From positions 4,474,868 through 4,538,867 of the forward strand of contig NZ_KB913037.1 of the NCBI RefSeq assembly GCF_000384295.1: a DNA stretch of 64,000 nucleotides. The letters run 5' to 3'. The position numbers and the translations under genes are program-made. Every line of letters begins with the position of its first letter. The first letter of the stretch is position 1. Shown here one piece after another: positions 51,674 through 59,849 of the stretch. The notes beneath the pieces were generated by a model. It was not told the origin of the DNA and did not search any database. It saw only the letters and a list, made by a program, of their open reading frames with translations. The stretch comes from Amycolatopsis balhimycina FH 1894. Its GTDB lineage: Bacteria > Actinomycetota > Actinomycetes > Mycobacteriales > Pseudonocardiaceae.

Positions 51674-52957
51674 ATGAGAAGAGGGGCTCTATTGGCCGGG
51701 GTGATCCTGGCCGTCACGACGTTGGCGCCGCCGGCTTCGGCCGCGGACGGCGACGTGACTTTCCAGAACGGCGGGGTGACGTTGCACGGCACCGTCGTCG
51801 CACCACCCGGCGCCGCGAGGCTACCGGGCCTGGTGATGGTCCACGGCTCGGGGGCGCACAGCCGGGAGGACTACCGCGACCAGGCGGAAGCCTTTGCGCG
51901 GCAAGGGATCGCGACGCTCATCTACGACAAGCGGACCGAGGGCTACTCGCAGTTCGAACGCTCGTACCCGACGCTCGCGGACGACGCCCTCGCCGCCGTC
52001 GAGGCGCTGCGGAAGCGGCCCGAGGTCGACCCGGCGAGAGTCGGTGTCTGGGGGTTGAGCGAAGGGGGCTGGGTGGCGCCTCTCGCCGCGTCGAAGTCTT
52101 CGGACGTCGCTTTCGTCGTGACGCTGGGGGCGAACGGCGTCCAGCCCGCGCGACAGCAGGCGTGGGCGATCGAGAACCAGCTGCGGCGCCTGGACATGGA
52201 CGGTTCGATCGTGCGGATGGCGTCGTCGACGATGATCCGCCAGCTCGTCGGCGGCGGCGTGTTCCCCGAGGCGCACTACGACCCGGTGCCGGTGCTGCAG
52301 AGCCTGCGTCAGCCGGTGCTCGGGCTGTGGGGCGCGAAGGACGTGCTGACACCGCCGGGCGAGGCCGTCCGGATCTTCCGGGACTCCGTCGCGCACCACA
52401 CGCTGCGGGTCTTTCCGGACGCCCAGCACCAGTTGCGGCGCACCACGGACGGCTTCGACAAGCTGCCCGGCTACGCACCGGGCTACCTGGAGCTGGTTGG
52501 CACGTGGGTGCACGACCTGCCCGCGACGTCGAGTGCCGACCAACCACCGGCGCAGGACCGGCAGAGCGTCGAGATCACGCCGTTGCACTGGGCCGAGTCG
52601 AGCTGGCTGCAGCTCGCGGCGCCGGCGTTCCTGCTGCTGGCGTTCGGCTGGGGACTGGTCCGCGGTGGCGCGCGTCCGGCCCGCTGGCTGGCGGCGACGG
52701 GGTTGCTCGCGGTGCTCGGGTTCGTGGTCGTCGACGTGCTGCTCCAGACGACGATGGGCAAGGGGCTGGGCCCGGTCGTCGCGGGCCGTCCGCTGCCGTG
52801 GCTGGCGGTGCAGCTGCTGTCGGTCGGCGCGGTGGCGGCGGCGATCGGCACGGCGGTGGCGTGGTGGCGCAACCGCACCCTGCGGCTGGGCCTGCCGCTC
52901 GCGGGCGGCGTGGTGTTCGTCCCGTGGGCGATCTACTGGGGGCTGCTGATCCCCTGA
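51674..52957 (+). CDS. Secreted/membrane alpha/beta hydrolase with C-terminal membrane helices
   Basis: 427 aa. Residues 1-23 are a signal peptide (MRRGALLAGVILAVTTLAPPASA). The hydrolase domain (30-290) has LVMVHGSGAHSREDY, the nucleophile elbow WGLSEGGWV (Ser), LWGAKDVLTP (Asp) and FPDAQHQLRR (His), a full triad of the dienelactone-hydrolase/BAAT type. The last 130 residues have about four membrane segments (WLQLAAPAFLLLAFGWGL, WLAATGLLAVLGFVVVDVLL and others). The catalytic part is thus outside the cell, anchored by the tail. The substrate is unknown. Confidence 0.8.
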   Translation: MRRGALLAGVILAVTTLAPPASAADGDVTFQNGGVTLHGTVVAPPGAARLPGLVMVHGSGAHSREDYRDQAEAFARQGIATLIYDKRTEGYSQFERSYPTLADDALAAVEALRKRPEVDPARVGVWGLSEGGWVAPLAASKSSDVAFVVTLGANGVQPARQQAWAIENQLRRLDMDGSIVRMASSTMIRQLVGGGVFPEAHYDPVPVLQSLRQPVLGLWGAKDVLTPPGEAVRIFRDSVAHHTLRVFPDAQHQLRRTTDGFDKLPGYAPGYLELVGTWVHDLPATSSADQPPAQDRQSVEITPLHWAESSWLQLAAPAFLLLAFGWGLVRGGARPARWLAATGLLAVLGFVVVDVLLQTTMGKGLGPVVAGRPLPWLAVQLLSVGAVAAAIGTAVAWWRNRTLRLGLPLAGGVVFVPWAIYWGLLIP

Positions 52958-53003
52958 AGTAAGTTGCCGTGAACGCGCGCGGGGCCTGCGGGCAACAGGG
53001 GGT

Positions 53004-53600
53004 ATGCAGGTGATCCAAGAAGGCGCCGAGGTCTGGGGCGACGACCGTCCCGACCTCGGCGGCCTCGATCCCGGGCCGGCGTTCGCCCGGCTCTTCGACG
53101 TCCACGCCCCGCAGCTGCGCCGGTACCTCGCGCGGCGCGTCGGGCCCGAAACCGCGAACGACCTCGTCGCCGAGACGTTCCTCGTGGCTTTGCGCCGCCG
53201 GGAGAGCTACCGGCCGGAGCTCGGCACCGCCCGCTCGTGGCTCTACGGCATCGCGACGAACCTGGTGCGCCACCAGGTGCGTTCCGAGCTGCGGGGCCTG
53301 CAGGCGACCGCGCGGCTCGCGCACGCCGGCGAGCTCAGCCACGCGGCGCACGACGGCCGCGTCGCCGAGCAAGTCGACGCCCAGACACGCGCGGCGCAGC
53401 TGGCCGGGGCGTTGGCGCAGCTCAACCCGGCCGACCGCGACACGCTCCTGCTCGTCTCGTGGGCCGGGCTCGACCCCGCCGAGGTCGCGCAGGTCCTCGG
53501 CATCCCGCCGGGCACCGTCCGGTCCCGGCTCCACCGGATCCGGCGCTGGCTGCGGGCCAACGCCCCGGCCCAGAACACGAAGGAGGCGCAGACCTCGTGA
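53004..53600 (+). CDS. ECF RNA polymerase sigma factor
   Basis: 198 aa. Region 2: FARLFDVHAPQLRRYLARRVGPETANDLVAETFLVALRR; region 4: LNPADRDTLLLVSWAGLDPAEVAQVLGIPPGTVRSRLHRIRRWL. It is coupled to the next gene by a GTGA overlap. Sigma factors of this type in actinobacteria are regularly followed by CU044_5270-type membrane proteins that act as partners or anti-sigma-like factors. Confidence 0.9.
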   Translation: MQVIQEGAEVWGDDRPDLGGLDPGPAFARLFDVHAPQLRRYLARRVGPETANDLVAETFLVALRRRESYRPELGTARSWLYGIATNLVRHQVRSELRGLQATARLAHAGELSHAAHDGRVAEQVDAQTRAAQLAGALAQLNPADRDTLLLVSWAGLDPAEVAQVLGIPPGTVRSRLHRIRRWLRANAPAQNTKEAQTS

Positions 53601-54781
53601 CAGAGAAGAACGTCCACCCGATCTGGTCCGACGCCGAGCTGGACGCAGCGCTCGCGGACCTCCACGGCAACCCGGGTCCCGACGACGGCCTCGCCTTCGC
53701 GCGGGCGTCGCTGGTGGCGGCGGCCGGCACGCCGCTCGACGAAAGCCCCTTTCACCAGGCGCCGCCGGCGCCGCGGAAGTCCCGCGGCTCGTGGCGCTGG
53801 ATCTCGGTGGCGGCCGCGGTCGCCGCGCTGACCGCCGGCCTGATCGTCGTCACCAACCACACGCCGGGCACCGTCACTCCGGCCGCCACGGCCCAGGCCC
53901 CGGGTCTCGACCAGCTGAAGGGCGTGGACCTCCCGACCGGCCCGGCCGGCTTCTTCCACACGACCATGTCGTCCTGGAGCGCGACCGACCACGGGCCGGA
54001 CGGAAAGCCGGACCTCTTCTTGGGAACACAGACCGACGTGTGGGTGGCGGTCGACACGGCCGCGAAGTGGCGCCGGCATTCTTGGTTCACGAACAGCCCG
54101 GCCGGCCTGCAGGTCCCCACACCGCACAAGGAGCCGGTGCCGACGACAGCGACCGACGTGAACGGCCCCGGCGGGATGTTCCCCGACGTCCAGGAGTACT
54201 ACCAGGGGCAGGAATTCAAGGGCTCGTGGGACACGCCGACCGCGCCGTTCCTCGCCGCCCTGCCGGCCGACGTCAAGGTGCTGCGCGAGCGGCTGGTCAA
54301 CGACCAGGGCTCGATGTCGACCGCCCTCCACCCGGGCAAGCCGAACAGCCCGGGCATGTCGATCCAGATGGTCCGGCGGGTGCTGGAGCTCGGCGTGGTC
54401 CGCGGCGACGTCCGGGTCGCGCTCTGGCGGGCACTGGCCCAGGTGCCCGGCATCGTGACCGCCCCGGGCAAGGCGGGCCCGGACGGCCGGACCGGCATCG
54501 GGTTCACGGCGGACGGCACCGGCGAGACACTCATCGCCGACCTGCAGACGGCCCAGCTCATCGGCTACACGGTGCCCCCGAAACCGTCGAAGCCGTCGAG
54601 CCAGCCGAAGCAGGCGACCACCACGATCCCTTCGACCACGCCCGGCTCCAGCTCGACGACCTCCCAGACGTCGCAGCCACAGGCCGGTACCACCAGCAAG
54701 GCGGCTCCGGGACCGACCGGATCGGCGCGGAACGAACTCGAGACGATCTACACGTACTCGGTGACCCCGACCGACCGCTGA
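53597..54781 (+). CDS. CU044_5270-family membrane protein (sigma factor partner)
   Basis: 394 aa from GTG 53597, overlapping the sigma stop. A cytoplasmic N-terminus of about 70 residues (WSDAELDAALADLHG) is followed by one membrane helix (WRWISVAAAVAALTAGLIVV, about 72-91). The rest is a large external domain with ATAQAPGLDQLKGVDLPTGPAGFFHT and a Thr/Ser/Pro-rich low-complexity stretch near 330-375 (PSTTPGSSSTTSQTSQPQ). The layout fits the CU044_5270 family. Its cytoplasmic part probably holds the sigma factor. Confidence 0.75.
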   Translation: MTEKNVHPIWSDAELDAALADLHGNPGPDDGLAFARASLVAAAGTPLDESPFHQAPPAPRKSRGSWRWISVAAAVAALTAGLIVVTNHTPGTVTPAATAQAPGLDQLKGVDLPTGPAGFFHTTMSSWSATDHGPDGKPDLFLGTQTDVWVAVDTAAKWRRHSWFTNSPAGLQVPTPHKEPVPTTATDVNGPGGMFPDVQEYYQGQEFKGSWDTPTAPFLAALPADVKVLRERLVNDQGSMSTALHPGKPNSPGMSIQMVRRVLELGVVRGDVRVALWRALAQVPGIVTAPGKAGPDGRTGIGFTADGTGETLIADLQTAQLIGYTVPPKPSKPSSQPKQATTTIPSTTPGSSSTTSQTSQPQAGTTSKAAPGPTGSARNELETIYTYSVTPTDR

Positions 54782-54795
54782 AAATCCTCACTGAA

Positions 54796-54850
54796 GTCCG
54801 TGAATGGCACATTGAGGGACTTGAAGTCCCTCAATGTGCCATTCACGGAC
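54796..54850. repeat. Perfect 27-bp inverted repeat (dispersed palindrome / terminator)
   Basis: Arms 54796-54822 and 54824-54850 are exact reverse complements around a single G. It lies between convergent genes (stops at 54781 and 54905). It could terminate both, yet the length and its similarity to 49380-49426 point to a repeat family. Confidence 0.85.
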
Positions 54851-54904
54851 TCGGCGGATGCTGATCTGCTGACCGGAGGACACTCCTGGGGGTGCGTCCT
54901 CCGG

Positions 54905-56263
54905 TCAGCGGGCGTGGTTGGCCGCGTTCAGCGCGTCGGCGACGTTCGAGACCTCCAGCACCCGGATCCCCGCCGGCGGCTTGCCCGAATCCGGCGGCAC
55001 CAGCGCGTGCGTGAAGCCCAGCCGCGCCGCCTCGGCGAGCCGACGGCCCACGCTCGGCACCCGCCGGATCTCCCCCGCCAGCCCGACCTCGCCCACCGAC
55101 ACCAGCCGAGGCGACAGGGCGACGTCCTCGAAGCTCGACGTCAGCGCCAGCACCAGCGCCAGGTCGATGCCCGGTTCGGTGATCTTCATGCCGCCGACCG
55201 TGGCCGTGTAGACGTCCTTGTCGCCGAGCTTCAGCCCGCCGCGCTTCTCCAGCACCGCCAGGACCATCGCCACCCGGGCGGAGTCGAGACCGCTGACCGC
55301 GCGCCGCGGCTGGGGCGCCGACGTCGACGACACCAGCGCCTGGACCTCGCCCAGCAGCGGCCGCTTGCCCTCCATCGACACCGTGATCGCCGTGCCGGGC
55401 ACCGGCTCCGCCGTGCGGCTGATGAACAGACCCGACGGGTCGGGCACCCCGACGATGCCTTCCTCCTGCAGCTCGAAGCAGCCGATTTCGTCGGACGCGC
55501 CGAACCGGTTCTTGATGCCGCGCAGCATCCGCAGCGTCGAGTGCTTGTCGCCCTCGAACTGCAGCACGACGTCCACCAGGTGCTCCAGTACGCGCGGGCC
55601 GGCCACCGAGCCGTCCTTCGTGACGTGCCCCACGAGCACGACCGGCAGCCCGCGTTCCTTCGCCAGCGCGACCAGCCCGGAGGTCACCGCGCGGACCTGC
55701 GTCACGCCGCCGGGTGAGCCGTCGACCTGTGGGGACGCCATCGTCTGCACCGAGTCGACGATCAGCATCCCCGGCTTGACGTCGTCGACGTGCCCGAGGA
55801 TGGCCGAAAGGTCGCTCTCGGCGGCCAGGTACATCAGGTCGTGGACGTTGCCCGTGCGCTCGGCGCGCAACCGGACCTGGCCCGCGGACTCCTCGCCCGT
55901 GACGTACAGCGACCGGTCGACGGTCTTGGCCCACTGGTAGGCGACCTCGAGCAGCAATGTCGACTTGCCGACACCCGGCTCACCGGCGAGCAGCACCACC
56001 GCACCCGGCACCAGGCCGCCGCCGAGCACGCGGTCCAGCTCGGAGACGCCGGTGCGGCGCGCCCGCGCCGCTTCGACGTCGACCTCGCCGATCGGCCGCG
56101 CGGGAGCGCTCGGCGCCCCGGCCGCGACGCGCTGGATGGCCGGCCTGGCCGGCGCCCCGCGCTCCTCGAACGAGCCCCACTCCTGGCACTCCGGACACCG
56201 GCCCAGCCACTTGGCCGCTTCGTGACCGCAGCTTCCGCAGCGGTAGGTGGTCCCCTTCTTCAC
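54905..56263 (-). CDS. radA: DNA repair protein RadA (Sms)
   Basis: 452 aa. N-terminal zinc finger YRCGSCGHEAAKWLGRCPECQEW; RecA-like core with Walker A LLAGEPGVGKSTLLLEVAYQ, Walker B MLIVDSVQTM and the RadA-specific KNRFG motif (RGIKNRFGASDEIG). The C-terminal Lon-protease-like domain includes LGDKDVYTATVGGMKITEPGIDLALVLAL. RadA helps branch migration and processing of recombination intermediates. It is encoded downstream of the LpqE-like gene as in mycobacteria. disA, which follows radA in many actinobacteria, is not found next to it here. Confidence 0.95.
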   Translation of the reverse strand: MKKGTTYRCGSCGHEAAKWLGRCPECQEWGSFEERGAPARPAIQRVAAGAPSAPARPIGEVDVEAARARRTGVSELDRVLGGGLVPGAVVLLAGEPGVGKSTLLLEVAYQWAKTVDRSLYVTGEESAGQVRLRAERTGNVHDLMYLAAESDLSAILGHVDDVKPGMLIVDSVQTMASPQVDGSPGGVTQVRAVTSGLVALAKERGLPVVLVGHVTKDGSVAGPRVLEHLVDVVLQFEGDKHSTLRMLRGIKNRFGASDEIGCFELQEEGIVGVPDPSGLFISRTAEPVPGTAITVSMEGKRPLLGEVQALVSSTSAPQPRRAVSGLDSARVAMVLAVLEKRGGLKLGDKDVYTATVGGMKITEPGIDLALVLALTSSFEDVALSPRLVSVGEVGLAGEIRRVPSVGRRLAEAARLGFTHALVPPDSGKPPAGIRVLEVSNVADALNAANHAR

Positions 56264-56302
56264 CCCGCGAGGCTATCGGCGACCACCGACAAAACCGGGG
56301 AC

Positions 56303-56986
56303 CTAGTCCTTGACGTGCGCCGGCGCCGCCACGGGCAGCTCGACGGTGATCGGTCCGGCGTTCTTGAAGACGAAGGTGACCTTGATGACCTGACCCGGCC
56401 ACAGCGGCTGCTTCAGCGCGGCGAGCGTCACGGTGCCCTGGCCGACGACCTCGGGCGCGGCCGGCGTCGCGGTCGCTCCGGCCGGCGGGACCTCGGACGT
56501 CGAGGTCGCGGTGGAGCTGCTGGTCCCCGAGCTGGTGCCGGTCGGGGTGGCGGGCGAGGTCGGGGCACCCGAGGACGAGGTCGGCGCGCTCGGGGAGGTG
56601 GTCTGCACCTCGTTGGTGGACTCGACGGCGTTGTCCGGGCCGATCACGAGGGAGTGGGCGGCGACGATGTCCTTGGAGCCGGCGATGGTCGCCTGGCCGC
56701 CACCCTCGGTCGTCACGGAGACGAGCGAGTCGTCCTGGGTGCCGAGGTTCACGATCGTCAGGCTCAGCGCCGGGGTCGCGCCGGCCGGGTAGCCCGGGCC
56801 GGAGGTGGGGTACTGCACCGCGGCGTTGCGCAGCGCGATGTCCTTGACCTGGGCGTGCGTACCGTTGACCGCGGCCTGCTGCGACGCGGTCTGGGTGATC
56901 TGACCGGCCCCGCACCCGGCGAGCACGAGCGCGGCACCGAGGGCCAGCGCGGCCGCGCCGAGCACCCGGCGATTCTGCAGCCTCAC
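56303..56986 (-). CDS. Lipoprotein similar to LpqE
   Basis: 227 aa with a lipoprotein signal: basic start (MRLQNRR), hydrophobic core and lipobox LAGC at residues 21-24. The mature part is beta-rich (VKDIALRNAAVQYPTSGPGYPAGATPALSLTIVNLG) with a Ser/Thr/Pro-rich linker (130-170), then GTVTLAALKQPLWPGQVIKVTFVFKNAG. Position between radA and divergent carD is that of lpqE in mycobacteria. Function is unknown; the fold may resemble PCu(A)C-type copper-binding proteins, but I see no Met/His metal site. Confidence 0.7.
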   Translation of the reverse strand: MRLQNRRVLGAAALALGAALVLAGCGAGQITQTASQQAAVNGTHAQVKDIALRNAAVQYPTSGPGYPAGATPALSLTIVNLGTQDDSLVSVTTEGGGQATIAGSKDIVAAHSLVIGPDNAVESTNEVQTTSPSAPTSSSGAPTSPATPTGTSSGTSSSTATSTSEVPPAGATATPAAPEVVGQGTVTLAALKQPLWPGQVIKVTFVFKNAGPITVELPVAAPAHVKD

Positions 56987-57272
56987 GTCGCAGTCCTTCC
57001 CTTTTCACGGCCTCGTCACCGCGAAGACTAGCCGGGCGCGATCACCCGGGCCGAACCGGTCCGCGTTGCCGCGGCGCGGCGCCCAAGATCAACCGTCCAC
57101 AAAGGATTTCGAGCCCTGTGACGAAACGCTTCCCCGCTACCAGCGTGAGCACGGGGGTCCGACGTTTGTCAACCCCCGCTCAGGCCGCTGACCTGCGAGG
57201 ACGAGTCCGGCCCGCTAGGTGGGCACTGGCGGACCGTGCTAGGATGGGGTCAGCGAAAGGGGCAGAGGACAC

Positions 57273-57764
57273 ATGGTTTTCAAGGTCGGAGAGACCGTCG
57301 TCTACCCGCACCACGGTGCCGCACTCATCGAAGCCATCGAGACCCGTGTGATCAAGGGCGAGGAAAAGAAGTACCTCGTCCTCAAGGTCGCGCAAGGGGA
57401 TCTCACGGTTCGCGTGCCCGCAGACAACGCCGAAATCGTCGGCGTCCGCGATGTCGTCGGGCAAGAAGGACTGGACAAGGTCTTCGACGTTTTGCGTGCT
57501 CCGCACACCGAGGAGCCCACCAACTGGTCTCGTCGGTACAAGGCCAACCTCGAGAAGCTCGCCTCCGGCGATGTGAACAAGGTGGCCGAAGTGGTGCGCG
57601 ACCTCTGGCGGCGAGAGAAGGACCGCGGACTTTCAGCCGGTGAGAAGCGCATGCTGGCGAAGGCGCGGCAAATTCTGGTCAGCGAGCTCGCGCTCGCGGA
57701 GGGCACCGACGAGGACAAGGCTGAGGTCCTCCTCGACGAAGTTCTGGAAACCGCGACGGTCTGA
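57273..57764 (+). CDS. carD: CarD, RNA polymerase-binding transcription factor
   Basis: 163 aa, nearly the same length as mycobacterial CarD. The N-terminal RNAP-interaction domain starts [25 protein letters not shown]. The C-terminal helical DNA-contact domain has [31 protein letters not shown] with the conserved Trp that wedges into the promoter bubble, and [20 protein letters not shown]. CarD stabilises open complexes, notably at rRNA promoters, and is essential in mycobacteria. It starts a divergent pair with the lpqE-like gene and leads the ispD-ispF unit. Confidence 0.95.
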   Translation: MVFKVGETVVYPHHGAALIEAIETRVIKGEEKKYLVLKVAQGDLTVRVPADNAEIVGVRDVVGQEGLDKVFDVLRAPHTEEPTNWSRRYKANLEKLASGDVNKVAEVVRDLWRREKDRGLSAGEKRMLAKARQILVSELALAEGTDEDKAEVLLDEVLETATV

Positions 57765-57909
57765 GAACCTTGTTCAGCCGTCGGCCGACGCCGAAGTCAC
57801 CGCAGGAAGGCGACCTGCGGTCCATGGCGCCGTCCTGACCAGAATGAGGTTCTGAGCCCAGGGGCATCCCGCTCGACGGGCGGGCGGGTGCCTCTACGAT
57901 CGCGAACTG

Positions 57910-58533
57910 ATGAATGTCGTCGCGATCGTGACCGTCGCACATCATGCCTCCGACGGAGAGCTCGCTCTCACGCCGGTCCATGGTGAGCCGCTACTCACGC
58001 ACACCGTGCGGGGGCTGCTCGACGTGCCGGAAATCTCTTCGGTGCTCGTGGCGGCCCCCCAGCGGTGTGCGTCGTCGTTTACCGAGGCGCTTCGCGGCCT
58101 CGGCTGCCGGGTGATCCCCGGCTCGCTCCGGCAGGCCTTCGCCGCCGTCGAGCCCGAGCTGCCCCGCGACTCCGTTGTACTCCTCCACGACGCGCTGCGA
58201 GCCTTCGTTCCTGCGCAGACGGTGCGTGACGTGCTTTTCGCGGTCCGTGACGGCGCCTCGGTCGTCGTCCCGGTGCTGCCGATGGCCGACACGGTGAAGG
58301 TGACCGACGAGAAGTCCCTGATCATCGGCACGGAGGACCGGTCGCGGCTGCGCACTGTCCAGACGCCGATCGGCTTCACGGTTTCGGCGTTCCCCTCCTC
58401 TCTTGACGCCGTGGACCTCGCCGGCGCGACGACGATCCCGGGCCACCCGGACGCGATGCGCGTCACGACGGATTTCGAACTGTCCCTGGCCGAGGCGATC
58501 GCGGCGGCACCGAAGAACGAGGAGACGCTGTGA
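57910..58533 (+). CDS. ispD: Divergent IspD-like protein (MEP cytidylyltransferase family), key residues missing
   Basis: 207 aa, shorter than typical IspD (about 230). Position before ispF and the segments [52 protein letters not shown] and [14 protein letters not shown] identify the family. However, the N-terminal CTP-binding motif (PAAGxGxRxGxxxPK) is replaced by [14 protein letters not shown], without the catalytic Arg and Lys. The GGxxRxxSV loop is lost ([11 protein letters not shown]), and the TDDASxVE segment is deleted. Either it is inactive or it works differently. TACGAT lies 9 nt before the ATG. Confidence 0.75.
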   Translation: MNVVAIVTVAHHASDGELALTPVHGEPLLTHTVRGLLDVPEISSVLVAAPQRCASSFTEALRGLGCRVIPGSLRQAFAAVEPELPRDSVVLLHDALRAFVPAQTVRDVLFAVRDGASVVVPVLPMADTVKVTDEKSLIIGTEDRSRLRTVQTPIGFTVSAFPSSLDAVDLAGATTIPGHPDAMRVTTDFELSLAEAIAAAPKNEETL

Positions 58534-58997
58534 GGATCGGCAACGGAGTCGACGTCCACCCGGTGGAGCCGGGCCGCGAGTGCTGGATGGCAGGGCTCCT
58601 GTGGCCCGACACGGACGGCTGCGCGGGCCACTCGGACGGCGACGTCGCGGCCCACGCACTGTGCGATGCGCTGCTGTCGGCGGCCGGCCTGGGCGACCTC
58701 GGCGCGGTGTTCGGCACGGGCGACCCCCGCATGGACGGCGCCCACGGGGCGGACATGCTCGCCGAGGTCAGGGCCCTGATCGAGGCGGCGGGCTGGCGGG
58801 TCGGGAACGCGTCGGTCCAGATCGTCGGCAACGCACCGCGCGTGGGGAAGCGACGCGAGGAGGCGCAGAAGGTGCTGTCGGAGGCGGTGGGCGGCCCGGT
58901 GAGCGTCTCCGGGACGACTTCGGACGGCCTGGGCCTGACGGGCCGCGGCGAGGGCATCGCGGCCTTCGCGACGGCGCTGCTGCTCGCGGCGGAATAG
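58530..58997 (+). CDS. ispF: IspF, 2-C-methyl-D-erythritol 2,4-cyclodiphosphate synthase
   Basis: 155 aa from GTG 58530, overlapping the ispD stop (GTGA). Metal ligands are intact: GVDVHPV (Asp, His) and [17 protein letters not shown] (His). [14 protein letters not shown] and the C-terminal [19 protein letters not shown] are family signatures. It cyclises CDP-methylerythritol 2-phosphate in the non-mevalonate isoprenoid pathway as a trimer. Confidence 0.95.
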   Translation: MRIGNGVDVHPVEPGRECWMAGLLWPDTDGCAGHSDGDVAAHALCDALLSAAGLGDLGAVFGTGDPRMDGAHGADMLAEVRALIEAAGWRVGNASVQIVGNAPRVGKRREEAQKVLSEAVGGPVSVSGTTSDGLGLTGRGEGIAAFATALLLAAE

Positions 58998-59020
58998 GCC
59001 TTCCCTCGCTGCGGCGATGT

Positions 59021-59069
59021 CATGAACGACTCGTTCACCTCGTCGGACGACAGGAAAGAGTCGTTCATG
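59021..59069. repeat. Inverted repeat at the truncated end of a PPOX gene
   Basis: CATGAACGACTC (59021-59032) pairs perfectly with GAGTCGTTCATG (59058-59069) around a 25-nt loop. It lies between the ispF stop and the truncated oxidoreductase. Similar ATGAACGA palindromes are, as I recall, repeated in Amycolatopsis genomes. Confidence 0.6.
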
Positions 59070-59070
59070 T

Positions 59071-59386
59071 CGACGGGCGAGTCGCCTCCGTCGTCTGGGT
59101 CGGCCTCGACGACGGGGAGCTCGTCTTCAGCGCCACCGAAGACCGCCGGAAGGTCCGCAACCTGCGCCGCGACCCCCGCATCAGCGTCTCGATCACCGAC
59201 GCCGAGAACCCCTACCGGCACACCCAGCTGCGCGGCACCGTGACGATCACGCCCGACCCCGGCAAGGCCCTCCCGAAGACTCTGAGCCACAAGTACCTCG
59301 CCCAGGACCCGCCGCCCGAGGGTGACGACGTCCAGCGGGTGGTCGTGCGCCTCAAAGCCGGGAAAATCGCCGGCAATGTGAAATAG
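59071..59386 (+). pseudogene. 5'-truncated PPOX-class (F420-dependent) oxidoreductase
   Basis: The frame encodes GRVASVVWVGLDDGELVFSATEDRRKVRNLRRDPRISVSITDAENPYRHTQLRGTVTI...KYLAQDPPPEGDDVQRVVVRLKAGKIAG. The split-barrel core KxRNLRRDPRISVSIxDxENPYRxxxLRG is typical of PPOX-class F420-dependent enzymes. The first 25-30 residues (start, first strand and its ATVxADG turn) are replaced by the palindrome at 59021-59069, and no start with a ribosome site remains. An intact paralogue follows 10 bp downstream. Confidence 0.7.
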
Positions 59387-59396
59387 GGTCCAGACC

Positions 59397-59792
59397 ATGG
59401 GTGTGACTTTCAACGAGGCCACGAAGGCTCTCTTCGACGGCAAGAACTTCCCGGTCCTCGCGACCATCAACGCCGACGGCTCGGTGCAGACCTCCGTCGT
59501 CTGGGCCAAGCGGGACGGCGACGCCGTGCTCTTCGCCACCGTCCGCGGGCGTCTCAAGGAGCGGAACATGCGGCGCGACCCGCGCATCTCGCTGTCCGTG
59601 TTCGACCTCGAGGACCCGCTCAAGTACGTGGAGATCCGCGGCCGGGCCGAGATCACCGAGGAGGGCGGCCGCGAGCTGATCAACGAGCTGTCGCACAAGT
59701 ACGACGGCAAGGACTTCCGCACCGAGCCGCCCGAGATCGTCCGGGTGGTCGTGCGCGTGGTCCCGGACAAGATCACCGGCTACGCGGCGTGA
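59397..59792 (+). CDS. PPOX-class F420-dependent oxidoreductase
   Basis: 131 aa. GVTFNEATKALFDGKNFPVLATINADGSVQTSVVWAKRDGDAVLFATVRGRLKERNMRRDPRISLSVFDLEDPLKYVEIRG covers the complete split-barrel. The C-terminus ends in KITGYAA. These small dimers bind F420 or flavin and reduce varied substrates; the specific substrate cannot be told. It is a paralogue of the truncated gene before it, probably after tandem duplication. Confidence 0.85.
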   Translation: MGVTFNEATKALFDGKNFPVLATINADGSVQTSVVWAKRDGDAVLFATVRGRLKERNMRRDPRISLSVFDLEDPLKYVEIRGRAEITEEGGRELINELSHKYDGKDFRTEPPEIVRVVVRVVPDKITGYAA

Positions 59793-59805
59793 CGTGATGC
59801 GGATC

Positions 59806-59832
59806 GCGGGCGCCGCTGCGGCGCCCGCGCTC
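59806..59832 (+). terminator. GC-rich hairpin terminator
   Basis: GCGGGCGCCG and CGGCGCCCGC around CTG, just after the PPOX stop codon. It lies directly before the -10 of the HAD gene. Confidence 0.65.
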
Positions 59833-59849
59833 TCGCTAGGCTGGATCCC

